Positions 9,002 to 18,071 of a DNA stretch of 64,000 nt are shown one piece after another (position 1 is the first letter of the stretch; the number at the start of each line of letters is the position of its first letter). The notes under the pieces were generated by a model. It saw only the letters and a program-made list of their open reading frames with translations. It was not told the DNA's origin and did no database searches. A program made the position numbers and the translations under genes. Source of the stretch: Mesobacillus jeotgali (GTDB lineage Bacteria > Bacillota > Bacilli > Bacillales > Cytobacillaceae). The DNA is taken from positions 4,024,001 to 4,088,000 of the forward strand of contig NZ_CP109811.1 of assembly GCF_014856545.2 (NCBI RefSeq), written 5' to 3'.

Positions 9002-10291
9002 CTAGACGGTTTTCAGTAATCCAGGACGGGCGTAAAAATATCCCTGCGCCAGTTCAACCTTGTTCCGTGACAGGACCGATGCTTCATGTTCATTTTCGAT
9101 TCCTTCCGCAATGACCGTGGATCCTGCTTCCCTGGCAACAAGCAGCAACCCTTTCAGCATCGACTCCTTAACAGAGTTTTTATCAATATTCTCGATGACG
9201 GAACGGTCGATTTTGATGACGTCCGGCATGATTTCACTGATCGTATTTAAGCTGGCATATCCTGCTCCAGTATCATCAACCGCAATTTTGATTCCCATTC
9301 CTCTTAACACCTTTATATTATAGATAAAATTCTCGATTCCCTCAATCGAGTCCCTCTCGGTGATTTCCAAAGTAATCTGATTTGGCTGGATGCTGTCATA
9401 AGATTGCATCAGCTTTTTCAGGTCTCGAATGAATCTGGAATTCCCGAGGGTAATCGGGGTGAAATTAATGAAAATATCATCACGGCAGCCAGTCGATGTA
9501 ATTTGCTCAAGCGTTTTTTTCAACACAATCATTTCCAGGTCATAGAGCATATTTGTCTGCCGGGCAACGGAAAAAAGCTGCAATGGACTCTCAAGCTCGG
9601 TTCCCTCTGGCCCTCTGGTCAGCATCTCCCAGGCACGGATTTCCTTTGTAGCGACGTCTATGATCGGCTGCGCTAAAAGCTTGATATTTTGCTGCGCGAT
9701 AATTCTTTTCATTTCAAAGACCATTTCATTGAATTCAGTTTGGATTCTTTTTTCAGCCATGGCAAAAGCTTGCTGGTGTGCCTTTAAGACAGCACCGTGC
9801 ACGGAACCGACCGATTTATCGATAAAAATAAACCCGGTATCAAAAACAGGCTGGACAGTAGGATACTCAAGGAAAATCCTGCTTTCCGCCTCCCTGAGGA
9901 TTTTCTTCATTTTCGCATCGATTTCAGAAATACAGTACCTGTTATGGTCAATCCGCATGAACAGGCTCAGGCTGTCGCTAAAGTAATCATGCAGGACAAT
10001 CATGTCCTCTTTATCGATTTCCTTTTCGATCACCGCTTTGAAATGCCGTTTCAGAGACTTATGAAACTTCCAGTTCTCCTCACCAAGCTGCGAAGCAAGG
10101 TCATGATGATTCTTGATCGTGTATGCGATAACAGCAACTTCAAAACCATTATTAAAAGCCTTCTTCACCCCTGATACGACAGGATCCCTCAAAATGAACT
10201 GCGGAGGGTAATAACAAATTGATGAATGAGGCAACATTATTTTCCCCCAACCAAGCAGGTTGTCTAATATGCTAGTAACACGGCGGGCCAT
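9002..10291 (-). CDS. EAL-domain cyclic-di-GMP phosphodiesterase
   Basis: The C-terminal half is an EAL domain, which linearises c-di-GMP. The signature is EMLTRG in place of EALxR, with FINFTP, LEITERD, AVDDTGAGYASL, DVIKIDRS and AEGIENE all present, so the metal and base residues appear intact. The N-terminal ~190 residues resemble a degenerate sensory or GGDEF-like region without a GGDEF motif. The frame is open to 10342, but ATG 10291 has AGAGGA at good spacing whereas 10342 has no RBS; ATG 10237 (behind GGGGG) is a further option. It reads away from repeat array B. Confidence 0.82.
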   Translation of the reverse strand: MARRVTSILDNLLGWGKIMLPHSSICYYPPQFILRDPVVSGVKKAFNNGFEVAVIAYTIKNHHDLASQLGEENWKFHKSLKRHFKAVIEKEIDKEDMIVLHDYFSDSLSLFMRIDHNRYCISEIDAKMKKILREAESRIFLEYPTVQPVFDTGFIFIDKSVGSVHGAVLKAHQQAFAMAEKRIQTEFNEMVFEMKRIIAQQNIKLLAQPIIDVATKEIRAWEMLTRGPEGTELESPLQLFSVARQTNMLYDLEMIVLKKTLEQITSTGCRDDIFINFTPITLGNSRFIRDLKKLMQSYDSIQPNQITLEITERDSIEGIENFIYNIKVLRGMGIKIAVDDTGAGYASLNTISEIMPDVIKIDRSVIENIDKNSVKESMLKGLLLVAREAGSTVIAEGIENEHEASVLSRNKVELAQGYFYARPGLLKTV

Positions 10292-10501
10292 AGGTTTCAA
10301 TCCTCTCAGAAGATCGCTAGAACTTTTTCTTAATTGTACCATATTTAGCTAAAATAGACCTTTTTTCCTAGAGAGTTATTTCGAAATATTTTTACTTCTT
10401 TATTACTGTGAGAATGTGGATAAGGTTTGGTGGTGAAGTGAAATGAATTTGGATGGACTTGGGCTATTGTGTTAGCGACTAACGGAATGCGAGTTTGATT
10501 T

Positions 10502-11031
10502 TGACAGCTTTTCTCGCTTTCCCTTCAAACCTGTCACGAATCCGGCTCTTTCTTGACAGCTTTTCTTCTTTTCCTGTCAAACCTGTCACGAATTCGGCTT
10601 TTTCTTGACAGCTTTTCCTCCTTACCGGCCAAACCTGTCACGATTACCGCTTTTTCTTGACAGCTTTTCTTCTTCTCACGCCAAACCTGTCAGTCGTAAC
10701 CAACTCGCCGATTGTAAGCTCGAAGTTGGGATTTCTTTGACAGCTTTTTCTCTTCTCAGGCCAAACCTGTCTTAAGTTGGGCTTTCTTTTGACAGCTTTT
10801 CCTCTTACTACGCCAAACCTGTCTTAAGTTTAACTTTCTTCTGACAGCTTTTCTTCTTCTCACGCCAAACCTGTCTTAAATTGGACTTTCTTTTGACAGC
10901 TTTTCTTCTTTTCACGCCAAACCTGTCTTAAGTTGGGCTTTCTTTTGACAGCTTTTCCTCTTCTCGCGCCAAACCTGTCTTAAGTTGGGCTTTCTTTTGA
11001 CAGCTTTTCCTCATAACCAGCCATAGCTGTC
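10502..11031. repeat. 52-bp tandem repeat array, 10 units (array B)
   Basis: TGACAGCTTTT begins at 10502, 10554, 10606, 10658, 10738, 10790, 10842, 10894, 10946 and 10998. Every step is exactly 52 bp except one of 80 bp (52+28), caused by extra sequence in the fourth unit. Each unit also contains AAACCTGTC (CATAGCTGTC in the last), placed so that GACA to TGTC spans exactly 33 bp. The linker (TTAAGTTGGGCTTTCTT) is also conserved, so these are true tandem repeats. The array fills the gap between the divergent EAL gene and glpX; no ORF spans it. Confidence 0.96.
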
Positions 11032-11148
11032 AGAACTTGAACTTGCCATGCAAAATGACAAAAAATACCCTGAAAAATTCAGAAATCATTATTTTTCTGG
11101 TAAGATTGTTGTTGAGTGAGAATGCTGTCGAAAATGGAGGAGAAACAT

Positions 11149-12117
11149 TTGGAACGCGAATTGGCACTTGAAATTGTAAGGGTTACGGAGGCTGCTTCGC
11201 TTGCGTCTGCCCAGTGGATGGGCCGCGGCAAGAAAAATGAAGCGGATGATGCAGCCACAACGGCAATGCGCAGAATGTTCGATTCAGTCAATATGGATGG
11301 GATTGTCGTCATTGGTGAAGGAGAATTGGATGAGGCTCCAATGCTTTATATAGGAGAAAGGCTCGGCACAAAGATGGGCCCAAAAGTCGACATTGCGGTG
11401 GACCCGCTGGAAGGGACGAATATTGTCGCCAAGGGTCATAATAATGCAATGGCCGTCATTGCGGTCGCGGATAAAGGCACCCTCCTTCATGCACCAGACA
11501 TGTACATGCAAAAAATCGCGGTCGGCAAAAGTGCAGCTGGCAAAATCAGCCTTGATGACCCAATAGAGAAGACGATCGAAATCGTAGCAGAGGCCAACAA
11601 TAAACGAATCCAGGATTTAACTGTCATCATTCAGGAACGTGACCGCCATGATGAGCTTATTGAGCGTGTCAGGCAGAAAGGCGCCAGAGTGAAGCTTTTC
11701 GGCGATGGCGATGTAGGTGCAGCGATTGCGACTGCCCTGCCGCATACAGGTGTCGACCTTTTCGTAGGAACTGGCGGTGCGCCAGAGGGAGTCATTTCAG
11801 CTGCTGCCATCAAAGCTCTTGGCGGCGATATGCAGGCAAGGCTCGTACCGCAGACGATAGAGGAAGAAGAGCGCTGCATTGCTATGGGATTGAAGGATCC
11901 AAGACAATTGCTGATGCTCGATGACCTTGTTTCCGGAGACGATGCGATTTTTGCTGCGACAGGTGTTTCTAGCGGTGAGCTGCTCGACGGAGTTCGCTTC
12001 CTTGGCGGAGATCTTGTTGAAACCCACTCCATTGTCATGCGTTCAAAAACCAAGACAGTCCGTTATATCACAGCACACCATCATTTGGAGCACAAGCCAC
12101 ACTTAGTGATGGTTTAG
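11149..12117 (+). CDS. glpX: Class II fructose-1,6-bisphosphatase
   Basis: Hydrolyses fructose-1,6-bisphosphate for gluconeogenesis. GlpX signature segments: [32 protein letters not shown], the metal site [11 protein letters not shown], and [15 protein letters not shown] place the start at TTG 11149 because GGAGGAG (11136-11142) is ideally spaced and GlpX proteins begin MERxLxxE, as this does ([16 protein letters not shown]); the frame is open upstream to GTG 11116 without support. 322 residues, normal for the family. Repeat array B ends about 118 bp upstream. Confidence 0.93.
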   Translation: MERELALEIVRVTEAASLASAQWMGRGKKNEADDAATTAMRRMFDSVNMDGIVVIGEGELDEAPMLYIGERLGTKMGPKVDIAVDPLEGTNIVAKGHNNAMAVIAVADKGTLLHAPDMYMQKIAVGKSAAGKISLDDPIEKTIEIVAEANNKRIQDLTVIIQERDRHDELIERVRQKGARVKLFGDGDVGAAIATALPHTGVDLFVGTGGAPEGVISAAAIKALGGDMQARLVPQTIEEEERCIAMGLKDPRQLLMLDDLVSGDDAIFAATGVSSGELLDGVRFLGGDLVETHSIVMRSKTKTVRYITAHHHLEHKPHLVMV

Positions 12118-12145
12118 CAGGAATTACATACCTAGGAGGATCACG

Positions 12146-12412
12146 ATGACTGAACAATTTTTTTTATATGATGATACTGAAGAAACAAAAACGCGTTATG
12201 TAAGCTTTGTAGGCGATAACCAGCGCTTCGATCTTGCCATTATGCAGACTGGGCGATATTATGGCAAAAGCATCGTGATGGATATCCAGGGAAGCCGATT
12301 TGCCATCCTCGGCCAGGATGATCTCGATGAAGAAGGTTATCTCGAATTTGCCTATAATCTTTCTGAAGAAGACGCAGAGGAACTCCGCTCTTTCCTGCGG
12401 CCGATCCTTTAA
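12146..12412 (+). CDS. DUF3055 family cytosolic protein
   Basis: 88 residues, highly acidic at the C-terminus (LSEEDAEELRSFL), with a compact beta-rich start (FFLYDDTEET, TRYVSFVG). I recognise the DUF3055 family of Bacillaceae, which has no known function. Good RBS AGGAGG 13 nt upstream. It lies 28 bp after glpX without a terminator, so the two may be co-transcribed. Confidence 0.8.
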   Translation: MTEQFFLYDDTEETKTRYVSFVGDNQRFDLAIMQTGRYYGKSIVMDIQGSRFAILGQDDLDEEGYLEFAYNLSEEDAEELRSFLRPIL

Positions 12413-12487
12413 ATTTGGAACGAACTGTTTGTTTGATTTGTCTTTAGGAAGAAATACTAAAGACAACAAGCAAAAGAAGGTGAGTTC

Positions 12488-12775
12488 ATGAGCAAGGAAG
12501 ACAGTGAAAAGTACTCGGATTTTTCGAATGTAGAAAAGCAGCGCAACTATGTAACCGCTGAAGACTATCCAGAGGGTCCTTATGGATCTCCTTTCCGGAA
12601 AGATGAACCTGTAGAAGGCAAAAGCACGCCGTGGCGTGAAGGGCAGCGGTCCTACAGTAACTTTAACTATGAGTTCAAGTCTCTCCATCAGGGAACACCA
12701 AGGAAAGAAGCGGGCGCCCATCCAACCCATGATGACCCGAATGAGAGTGAACAGGCGCCGTACAGCGATCTATAA
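12488..12775 (+). CDS. Small conserved cytosolic protein of unknown function
   Basis: 95 residues, hydrophilic and rich in Ser, Glu, Pro and Tyr, with YPEGPYGSPF and STPWREGQRSYSNFNYEFK. Proteins of this type are annotated as "cytosolic protein" in many Bacillus genomes; no function is known to me. RBS GAAGGTGAG precedes the ATG. Ends at a bidirectional terminator. Confidence 0.75.
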   Translation: MSKEDSEKYSDFSNVEKQRNYVTAEDYPEGPYGSPFRKDEPVEGKSTPWREGQRSYSNFNYEFKSLHQGTPRKEAGAHPTHDDPNESEQAPYSDL

Positions 12776-12780
12776 GAAAG

Positions 12781-12811
12781 AAATGCTCCAATCATGTTGA
12801 TTGGAGCATTT
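12781..12811. terminator. Bidirectional terminator
   Basis: A 14-bp perfect stem AAATGCTCCAATCA/TGATTGGAGCATTT with a 3-nt loop between converging genes. Confidence 0.88.
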
Positions 12812-12824
12812 CTTCATTCTTTCT

Positions 12825-13127
12825 TTATTTATCCTGGGCTTGTTTCGCGACCTTCTTGACGACGAAATAAGCACAGCCAAAATTGCAATACTCATATAAG
12901 TACTCGCTGACGGTACTGATTTTTGTATCGAAAGTTGACTTCTGGTTTTGATCATCAAAAAAGCCTCTTAACCGGAGCTGTCCGTATCCCCAGTCCCCAA
13001 CAATATAGTCGTATTTCGTCAATATCTCGCTGTATCTGCCGCGGAAGGCTTCCTCATTAAAGCCGTCCCTGCTTTCATCCACTATTTCATAGCATAGATT
13101 ATTGATGCAAATCATCGGTAGGTCCAC
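12825..13127 (-). CDS. yutD: YutD family protein (DUF1027)
   Basis: 100 residues matching YutD, conserved across Bacillaceae and staphylococci. Typical segments: ICINNLCYEIVDESRDGFNEEAF, KYDYIVGDWGYGQLRLRGFF (20 residues), and a cysteine-containing C-terminal part EYCNFGCAYFVVKK. No biochemical function is established. Start ATG 13127 follows AGGTGG; an internal ATG at residue 5 is possible. Confidence 0.85.
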   Translation of the reverse strand: MDLPMICINNLCYEIVDESRDGFNEEAFRGRYSEILTKYDYIVGDWGYGQLRLRGFFDDQNQKSTFDTKISTVSEYLYEYCNFGCAYFVVKKVAKQAQDK

Positions 13128-13248
13128 CTCTTTTTCCGTAGCAATCTGTCTTTATCCTTAGCTTTTCTTAATTATAACTTATTCCCCATCAATTACTAAG
13201 CAAAAAAAATAATTTCAGAGCCATTCTAATGATTAGGGGGTGTTTTAA

Positions 13249-13947
13249 TTGAAAAAAGCATTAATGGCTCTTGGTATTTGCGGAACAGTGGCTATGACGG
13301 GTTGTGCAGGTGGTGACGATAACGCCTCACCAGGCGGCCGTGATGGCGGAGCTGGAATTTACCAGCAGAGCGGTAACACACTGAATGTAAACGATCAGCG
13401 TCCAGACTTATACAATGAGGGTGGACGAAAAGGTATGAAAGACAAAAGCGAGGACTTCGGGTATGTACGCCATCAAAAAACAGGAGTGATGGGTGCCGAT
13501 AATGGGCAAAATGCCTACCAGGCGATCGACCGTGAACAAATTGCGGACATGATCAGCAAATTCAGCTTGATGGCCCAGAATGTGGATGATGTGTCTACAC
13601 TCGTGACAGATGAAGAAGTTCTGATTGTGTACGCAACAGATTCTCAAAATCGCAACGAGACAGCCGACCAGGTGAAGCGTATGGCAATGTCAGTCGTACC
13701 GCGCTGGTTCCATGTGTATGTATCCGATGATACCAGTCTGCGCAATGAAGTCGAGAACTTTGCTTCACTTGATACCGATAGCCGTGATGTCGATGAGTTA
13801 GTTGATGGAGTGGTTAAACAAATGCTTAAATCCCCTCAAGGCCGTGACATGAGCACTGGTGAAAATGCGAATGGCGAAGCCAAGGGTGAATTGAACGAAG
13901 AGACGGACAAAGACGATCTTTCAAGACAGATGCAACAAGGAAAATAA
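13249..13947 (+). CDS. yutC: YhcN/YlaJ family sporulation lipoprotein
   Basis: 232 residues starting at TTG 13249 behind AGGGGGTG. A lipoprotein signal ends at MTGC (C19). The body has the YhcN/YlaJ domain: QIADMISKFSLMAQNVDDVSTLVTDEEVLIVY and AMSVVPRWFHVYVSDD. Family members are spore or forespore membrane lipoproteins with roles in germination or outgrowth. The low-complexity acidic tail (from about 200) is not part of the domain. Position beside yutD and lipA matches B. subtilis yutC. Confidence 0.85.
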   Translation: MKKALMALGICGTVAMTGCAGGDDNASPGGRDGGAGIYQQSGNTLNVNDQRPDLYNEGGRKGMKDKSEDFGYVRHQKTGVMGADNGQNAYQAIDREQIADMISKFSLMAQNVDDVSTLVTDEEVLIVYATDSQNRNETADQVKRMAMSVVPRWFHVYVSDDTSLRNEVENFASLDTDSRDVDELVDGVVKQMLKSPQGRDMSTGENANGEAKGELNEETDKDDLSRQMQQGK

Positions 13948-13949
13948 TG

Positions 13950-13983
13950 AAAAGAGTTCAGCATGGATGCTGAACTCTTTTTT
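13950..13983. terminator. Bidirectional terminator between yutC and lipA
   Basis: Stem AAAAGAGTTCAGCA/TGCTGAACTCTTTT followed by T-run, located between converging genes. Confidence 0.88.
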
Positions 13984-14001
13984 ACGATTGATTCCGGTAA
14001 A

Positions 14002-14916
14002 TTACGCCTGTTGGGCTTCCTGCTCTGCAAGCTGCTGTCTGTGCTTTGCCGCAGAGTTGACCTGTTCGTCGGCATGGTAAGATGAACGGACAAGAGGACC
14101 AGCTTCACAATGGCTGAAGCCTTTTTTGAGCGCGATTTCCCTAAGCTCGGCAAACTCATCAGGATGATAGTATTTTTGGACCTCAAGATGCTTCTTGGAT
14201 GGCTGCAGGTATTGACCAAGCGTAAGGATGTCCACATTGTTGGCACGCAAATCATCCATTGCTTCAATCAATTCTTCCTTCGTTTCACCCAGTCCAACCA
14301 TGATGCTGGATTTCGTAGGGATATCCGGCTGCATTTCCTTTGCACGGCGCAAAAACTCCAGAGAACGCTCGTATGTTGCGCGGGCACGGATTCTTGGCGT
14401 CAGGCGCTTTACCGTTTCGATGTTATGATTCAGGATATCTGGACGTGCATCCATAAGTGTTTTCAGGTTCTCCTCAACTCCACCCATATCGGAAGGCAAT
14501 ACTTCAATTGAGGTGAACGGATTTTTCTTGCGGATCGCTCTGACAGTCTCAGCAAAAACTGCTGCTCCCCCGTCCTTCAAGTCATCACGGGCGACGGCAG
14601 TCACGACCGCGTGCTTCAGGTTCATAAGTTCTACGGAATCCGCTACTCTTTCTGGCTCCTGCCAGTCAAGCTCGGTTGGAAGTCCTGTTTTTACAGCACA
14701 AAAACGGCATGCACGCGTACATACATCACCTAGGATCATGAAGGTAGCAGTCCGTCTTACAGCCCAGCACTCGTGGATGTTCGGGCATCTGGCTTCTTCA
14801 CATACAGTATGTAGATTTTTCTCACGCATCATCTTTTTTAAGCCAGTATAGTTTTCGTTCGTATTTAGCTTTATCTTCAGCCATTCAGGCTTTCTCTGTA
14901 CCTCTTTTTTGCTCAT
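14002..14916 (-). CDS. lipA: Lipoyl synthase
   Basis: Radical-SAM enzyme that inserts two sulfurs into octanoyl-protein to make lipoyl groups. Both 4Fe-4S sites are visible: the auxiliary cluster C39/C44/C50 ([12 protein letters not shown]) and the radical-SAM cluster C66/C70/C73 (CTRACRFC). The C-terminal RSSYHADE contains the conserved RSSY. ATG 14916 is preferred because GGAG is 8 nt upstream; GTG 14925 lies too near that RBS. It depends on the Suf machinery encoded at 25.5-31 kb, and GcvH (40.7 kb) is a lipoylated protein. Confidence 0.96.
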   Translation of the reverse strand: MSKKEVQRKPEWLKIKLNTNENYTGLKKMMREKNLHTVCEEARCPNIHECWAVRRTATFMILGDVCTRACRFCAVKTGLPTELDWQEPERVADSVELMNLKHAVVTAVARDDLKDGGAAVFAETVRAIRKKNPFTSIEVLPSDMGGVEENLKTLMDARPDILNHNIETVKRLTPRIRARATYERSLEFLRRAKEMQPDIPTKSSIMVGLGETKEELIEAMDDLRANNVDILTLGQYLQPSKKHLEVQKYYHPDEFAELREIALKKGFSHCEAGPLVRSSYHADEQVNSAAKHRQQLAEQEAQQA

Positions 14917-15172
14917 TATTTTCACTCCATTCCTGCTGCATTACATCAAGAACACCATGTAAAAATCAAGGCCGGTATACAGCTTCTCTGATGTCACTTT
15001 AACACAATGAAAAACTCTCGACAAGTACGATAACCTTGCGTTCCTTGCGATTACCATTATTTGATATTTATGAAAAATCCCCATCATCGCAAACTAACAG
15101 AAGAAAAGCGGAGGCAGTGTTTTTTGCTTAAGCTGTAATTTATAGGAGCTACATCCTGAAGGGAGGATTACG

Positions 15173-16171
15173 GTGAAAATCCTTAAAGCAGTCATCGTTC
15201 TTTTTTTACTTTCCCCGGTCCTGTTAAATGAAGGTGCAAATGCAGCCGAGCAGGGTCAAGAAGATGTTTACAAAAAAAGAATGGAGCTTTATACAAAAGT
15301 TGAAGCGGTCAGCCAGATTCCCTGGTACTATATTGCTGCGGTAGACCAATATGAGCGGAATGTCCGCCAGGCAAGAAAAGATTTACCCAAAGCGGAAGGA
15401 GTTGCCGGGGTTTATTTCAAACCCGAAGAGTGGGCAGGACTCCTGAACCCAAATCTTGAAGATGAAAATCCAGTTTCCATACAGTTTTTCAATGGAATTG
15501 GTTTCGATGGGAATGGTGATGGCAAAGCAAGTTTAAAGGATGACGAGGACGTACTCCAGGCTTTCGCCCAATACTTGCTTTCATATGGTACAGACCATGA
15601 AAACTTAAAAATTGGGCTGTGGAACTACTATAAGCGTGATAAAACGGTTGGGATCATCGTTGGCAAAGCGATGATTTACAAGCACTTTGGGCGTTTAGAC
15701 CTTGATACTCATGTCTTTCCTATGCCACTAAGGAGCAACCACAGTTACAACAATACCTGGGGCGACGCTCGCGGCTGGGGTGGCAGAAGGATCCATGAAG
15801 GAACAGATATTTTTGCCGGCTATGGAGTACCTGTACGCGCGACAGGATATGGCATTGTGGAAATGAAAGGCTGGAACAAGTATGGCGGATGGCGTGTCGG
15901 AATCCGCGATATCAATAATACTTACCATTATTTTGCCCACCTGAGCGGCTTCGCCAAGGACCTAAAGGTCGGACAGATCGTCGAACCAGGCACAGTCATT
16001 GGAGGTGTCGGAAGCTCGGGCTATGGCCCTCCAGGAACAAGCGGGAAATTCCCACCTCACCTGCATTATGGCATGTACAAGGACAATGGGTATACTGAAT
16101 GGTCCTTTGACCCATACCCGCATCTAAAATCATGGGCCAGGCAGGAAAGGGCGAGGCTCAAGAAAAAATAA
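15173..16171 (+). CDS. lytH: LytH-like L-Ala-D-Glu endopeptidase, M23 family
   Basis: A secreted zinc peptidase that trims peptidoglycan; LytH (YunA) acts on spore cortex in B. subtilis. An N-terminal signal peptide (about 1-25, ending ANAA) precedes an ~150-residue domain with a calcium-loop-like stretch DGNGDGKASLKDDED (112-126), then the M23 domain with metal ligands H208 and D212 (HEGTD) and H296/H298 (HLHYG). Start GTG 15173 follows GGGAGG. Synteny (lipA, yunB) matches yunA. Confidence 0.9.
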   Translation: MKILKAVIVLFLLSPVLLNEGANAAEQGQEDVYKKRMELYTKVEAVSQIPWYYIAAVDQYERNVRQARKDLPKAEGVAGVYFKPEEWAGLLNPNLEDENPVSIQFFNGIGFDGNGDGKASLKDDEDVLQAFAQYLLSYGTDHENLKIGLWNYYKRDKTVGIIVGKAMIYKHFGRLDLDTHVFPMPLRSNHSYNNTWGDARGWGGRRIHEGTDIFAGYGVPVRATGYGIVEMKGWNKYGGWRVGIRDINNTYHYFAHLSGFAKDLKVGQIVEPGTVIGGVGSSGYGPPGTSGKFPPHLHYGMYKDNGYTEWSFDPYPHLKSWARQERARLKKK

Positions 16172-16179
16172 GCATTCAA

Positions 16180-16212
16180 AAAGGCCAACCATTCCGGTTG
16201 GCCTTTCTTTTT
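16180..16212. terminator. Terminator between lytH and the NSS transporter pair
   Basis: Stem AAAGGCCAACC/GGTTGGCCTTT followed by T-rich sequence; A-rich on the other side, so it can serve both converging units. Confidence 0.88.
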
Positions 16213-16313
16213 TATGAACGGGCTTTCTTGACAGCATACAAAACACTTGCTGCAAGTCCTCCCCAAATAATAACCATACCCACAACCATCATTGCTAATG
16301 CGCTAGCATCCAT
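16212..16313 (-). CDS. Small subunit of an NSS-family transporter (MetS-like), 33 residues
   Basis: A 33-residue ORF: one hydrophobic helix (LAMMVVGMVIIWGGLAASVL) followed by a basic cytoplasmic tail (YAVKKARS). This is the pattern of the MetS-type small subunit of methionine/alanine NSS importers, known from Corynebacterium MetPS. Its ATG shares a base with the transporter stop (TAATG), so the two are translationally coupled. It ends inside the terminator region. Easily missed because of its size. Confidence 0.85.
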   Translation of the reverse strand: MDASALAMMVVGMVIIWGGLAASVLYAVKKARS

Positions 16314-17824
16314 TATTTAGAAACCCCCTTGTCTTGTGGAATTTCATAAAGTGCTGCATCCCACTTCTTTGCTTTTGCGAAAATGAATCCGACTAAAATC
16401 GCACCGATTGCGACCAACCAGCCGAAGTAGACGTTGAACATGACCGGATAACCGCCATAGCTCGTTTTAATATCTGTCATGATATTCATGACCATCATGA
16501 TACCCAGTACTACTGGAGTGATGTATTTCAAAGAAATGACCCACCAGCTTCCAAGGCGGATATCAGAGATGGCATCAGCGTGGTTTTGCAGGTTAGTCAG
16601 TTCCTTTGCTACCCATACAATGAAGACTACTTCTACAAGACCAGCAAGAGCGACACCATAGTTATTGATGAATGCATCCGTTGTATCAAGGAAATTCAAG
16701 CCGCCCTGTGTAGCGAACAGGATGGAGATCAAAGCAGACAAACCGCCGCCGATTGCCACTGCCTTTGTACGGGAAACATTGAATTTGTCCTGAACACCAG
16801 CAACATAAGTCTCTACGATTGAAATCAATGAAGAAAGTCCTGCCAGAGTCAAACTGACGAAGAACAATACTCCGAACGCTGCACTGAATGCAGGCAATTC
16901 ATTAATGATTTGCGGGAATACCGCAAATGCAAGGATGACACCTTTGCTTACCACTTCATCGATTGGAGCTCCCTGCTGCATGGCCATGAAGCCCAATGCT
17001 GCGAATACCCCGATACCAGCCAGCAACTCAAAAGAAGAGTTAGCAAAAGCTGTAATGAATGCGTTGTTTGTAATATCAGATTTCTTAGGAAGATAGCTTG
17101 AGTAAGTGATCATGATGGCGAAAGCAATGGATAAAGAGAAGAAAATCTGTCCATATGCCGCAACCCATACTTTACCATTAAAGATCTGGCTCCAGTCTGG
17201 TTTGAAGAATGCGTTGACACCATCGATTGCTCCATCCAGAGTTAAAGCGCGAACGACAATCACAAAGAATAAAAGTACAAGTGCAGGAATAAAAATCTTG
17301 TTCGCAACTTCGATACCTTTCTTTACTCCCTTGAACAAAATACCAAGAGTGATGACCCATACAATGACCAATGGAAGGAATACACCTGGTACGATACTTC
17401 CAACCTGGCCAGCGTCAACTACTTTTAAATAGTCTCCGACAAGGAAAGTCAGCGGATCGTCTCCCCATTGCTTGCTTAGCGAGAAATAAGCGTAAGACAT
17501 TGCCCATGCGATAATGACTGCATAATAAGTTGAGATGACAAATGAAACAGCAAGCTGCCACCAGCCAATCCACTCGGCACCTTTACGCATCTTGAAGTAG
17601 CTTAATGGTGCTGAACCACGGTATTTATGGCCAATTGTGAATTCCAAAATCAAAATTGGAATACCTGCTGTCAAGAGTGCGAATAGGTATGGGAAGAAAA
17701 ATGCTCCCCCGCCATTCTCATAAGCTACTCCCGGAAAGCGCCAAATATTTCCCAACCCTACTGCCGATCCTACCGCGGCAAGAATAAATCCCGCCCTTGT
17801 TCCCCACTGTGGACGATTTTCCAT
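16313..17824 (-). CDS. Sodium-dependent NSS (SNF) family amino-acid transporter
   Basis: A polytopic membrane protein of 503 residues of the neurotransmitter:sodium symporter family. The first helix has GFILAAVGSAVGLGNIWRFPG, the unwound TM1 that binds substrate and sodium, and about 11-12 hydrophobic segments follow. A MetS-like small subunit downstream points to methionine and/or alanine uptake. Start ATG 17824 (MENRPQWG) follows GAGGGGG; the frame is open nine codons further without RBS. No SAM riboswitch was seen upstream, unlike the met genes at 35-37 kb. Confidence 0.88.
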   Translation of the reverse strand: MENRPQWGTRAGFILAAVGSAVGLGNIWRFPGVAYENGGGAFFFPYLFALLTAGIPILILEFTIGHKYRGSAPLSYFKMRKGAEWIGWWQLAVSFVISTYYAVIIAWAMSYAYFSLSKQWGDDPLTFLVGDYLKVVDAGQVGSIVPGVFLPLVIVWVITLGILFKGVKKGIEVANKIFIPALVLLFFVIVVRALTLDGAIDGVNAFFKPDWSQIFNGKVWVAAYGQIFFSLSIAFAIMITYSSYLPKKSDITNNAFITAFANSSFELLAGIGVFAALGFMAMQQGAPIDEVVSKGVILAFAVFPQIINELPAFSAAFGVLFFVSLTLAGLSSLISIVETYVAGVQDKFNVSRTKAVAIGGGLSALISILFATQGGLNFLDTTDAFINNYGVALAGLVEVVFIVWVAKELTNLQNHADAISDIRLGSWWVISLKYITPVVLGIMMVMNIMTDIKTSYGGYPVMFNVYFGWLVAIGAILVGFIFAKAKKWDAALYEIPQDKGVSK

Positions 17825-18038
17825 TTTGAATCCCCCTCGCCTTCTAATCACCTGGAAAATATTGATGAATTAGAAAGTTTTATATTTTCAGATTATTTAG
17901 TCTAGGAATAGTATAGCTAGTTTTTAATTGCTTGTCAAAATATTATTTTGGTCATAATAAAAATATTCCTAAAAATTTTCCCAACTATACCAATAACCCT
18001 ATTAATCAGGATTCTATTCCCACTTTCTTGAAAATATG

Positions 18039-18069
18039 AAAAGGCTGTCTGAATTTCAGACAGCCTTTT
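18039..18069 (-). terminator. Intrinsic terminator after the NhaC-family gene
   Basis: 15-bp stem AAAAGGCTGTCTGAA/TTCAGACAGCCTTTT just past the stop codon at 18072. Confidence 0.88.
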
Positions 18070-18071
18070 CA

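Noticed and set aside
10502..11031. CRISPR array
   Set aside because: The sequence between the conserved blocks is also repeated from unit to unit, so there are no unique spacers. No cas genes lie nearby. The same holds for the other 52-bp and the 20-bp arrays.
10502..11031. Replication origin iterons or DnaA boxes
   Set aside because: The units contain no TTATCCACA-type box and no replication genes are near; arrays occur at many unrelated loci.
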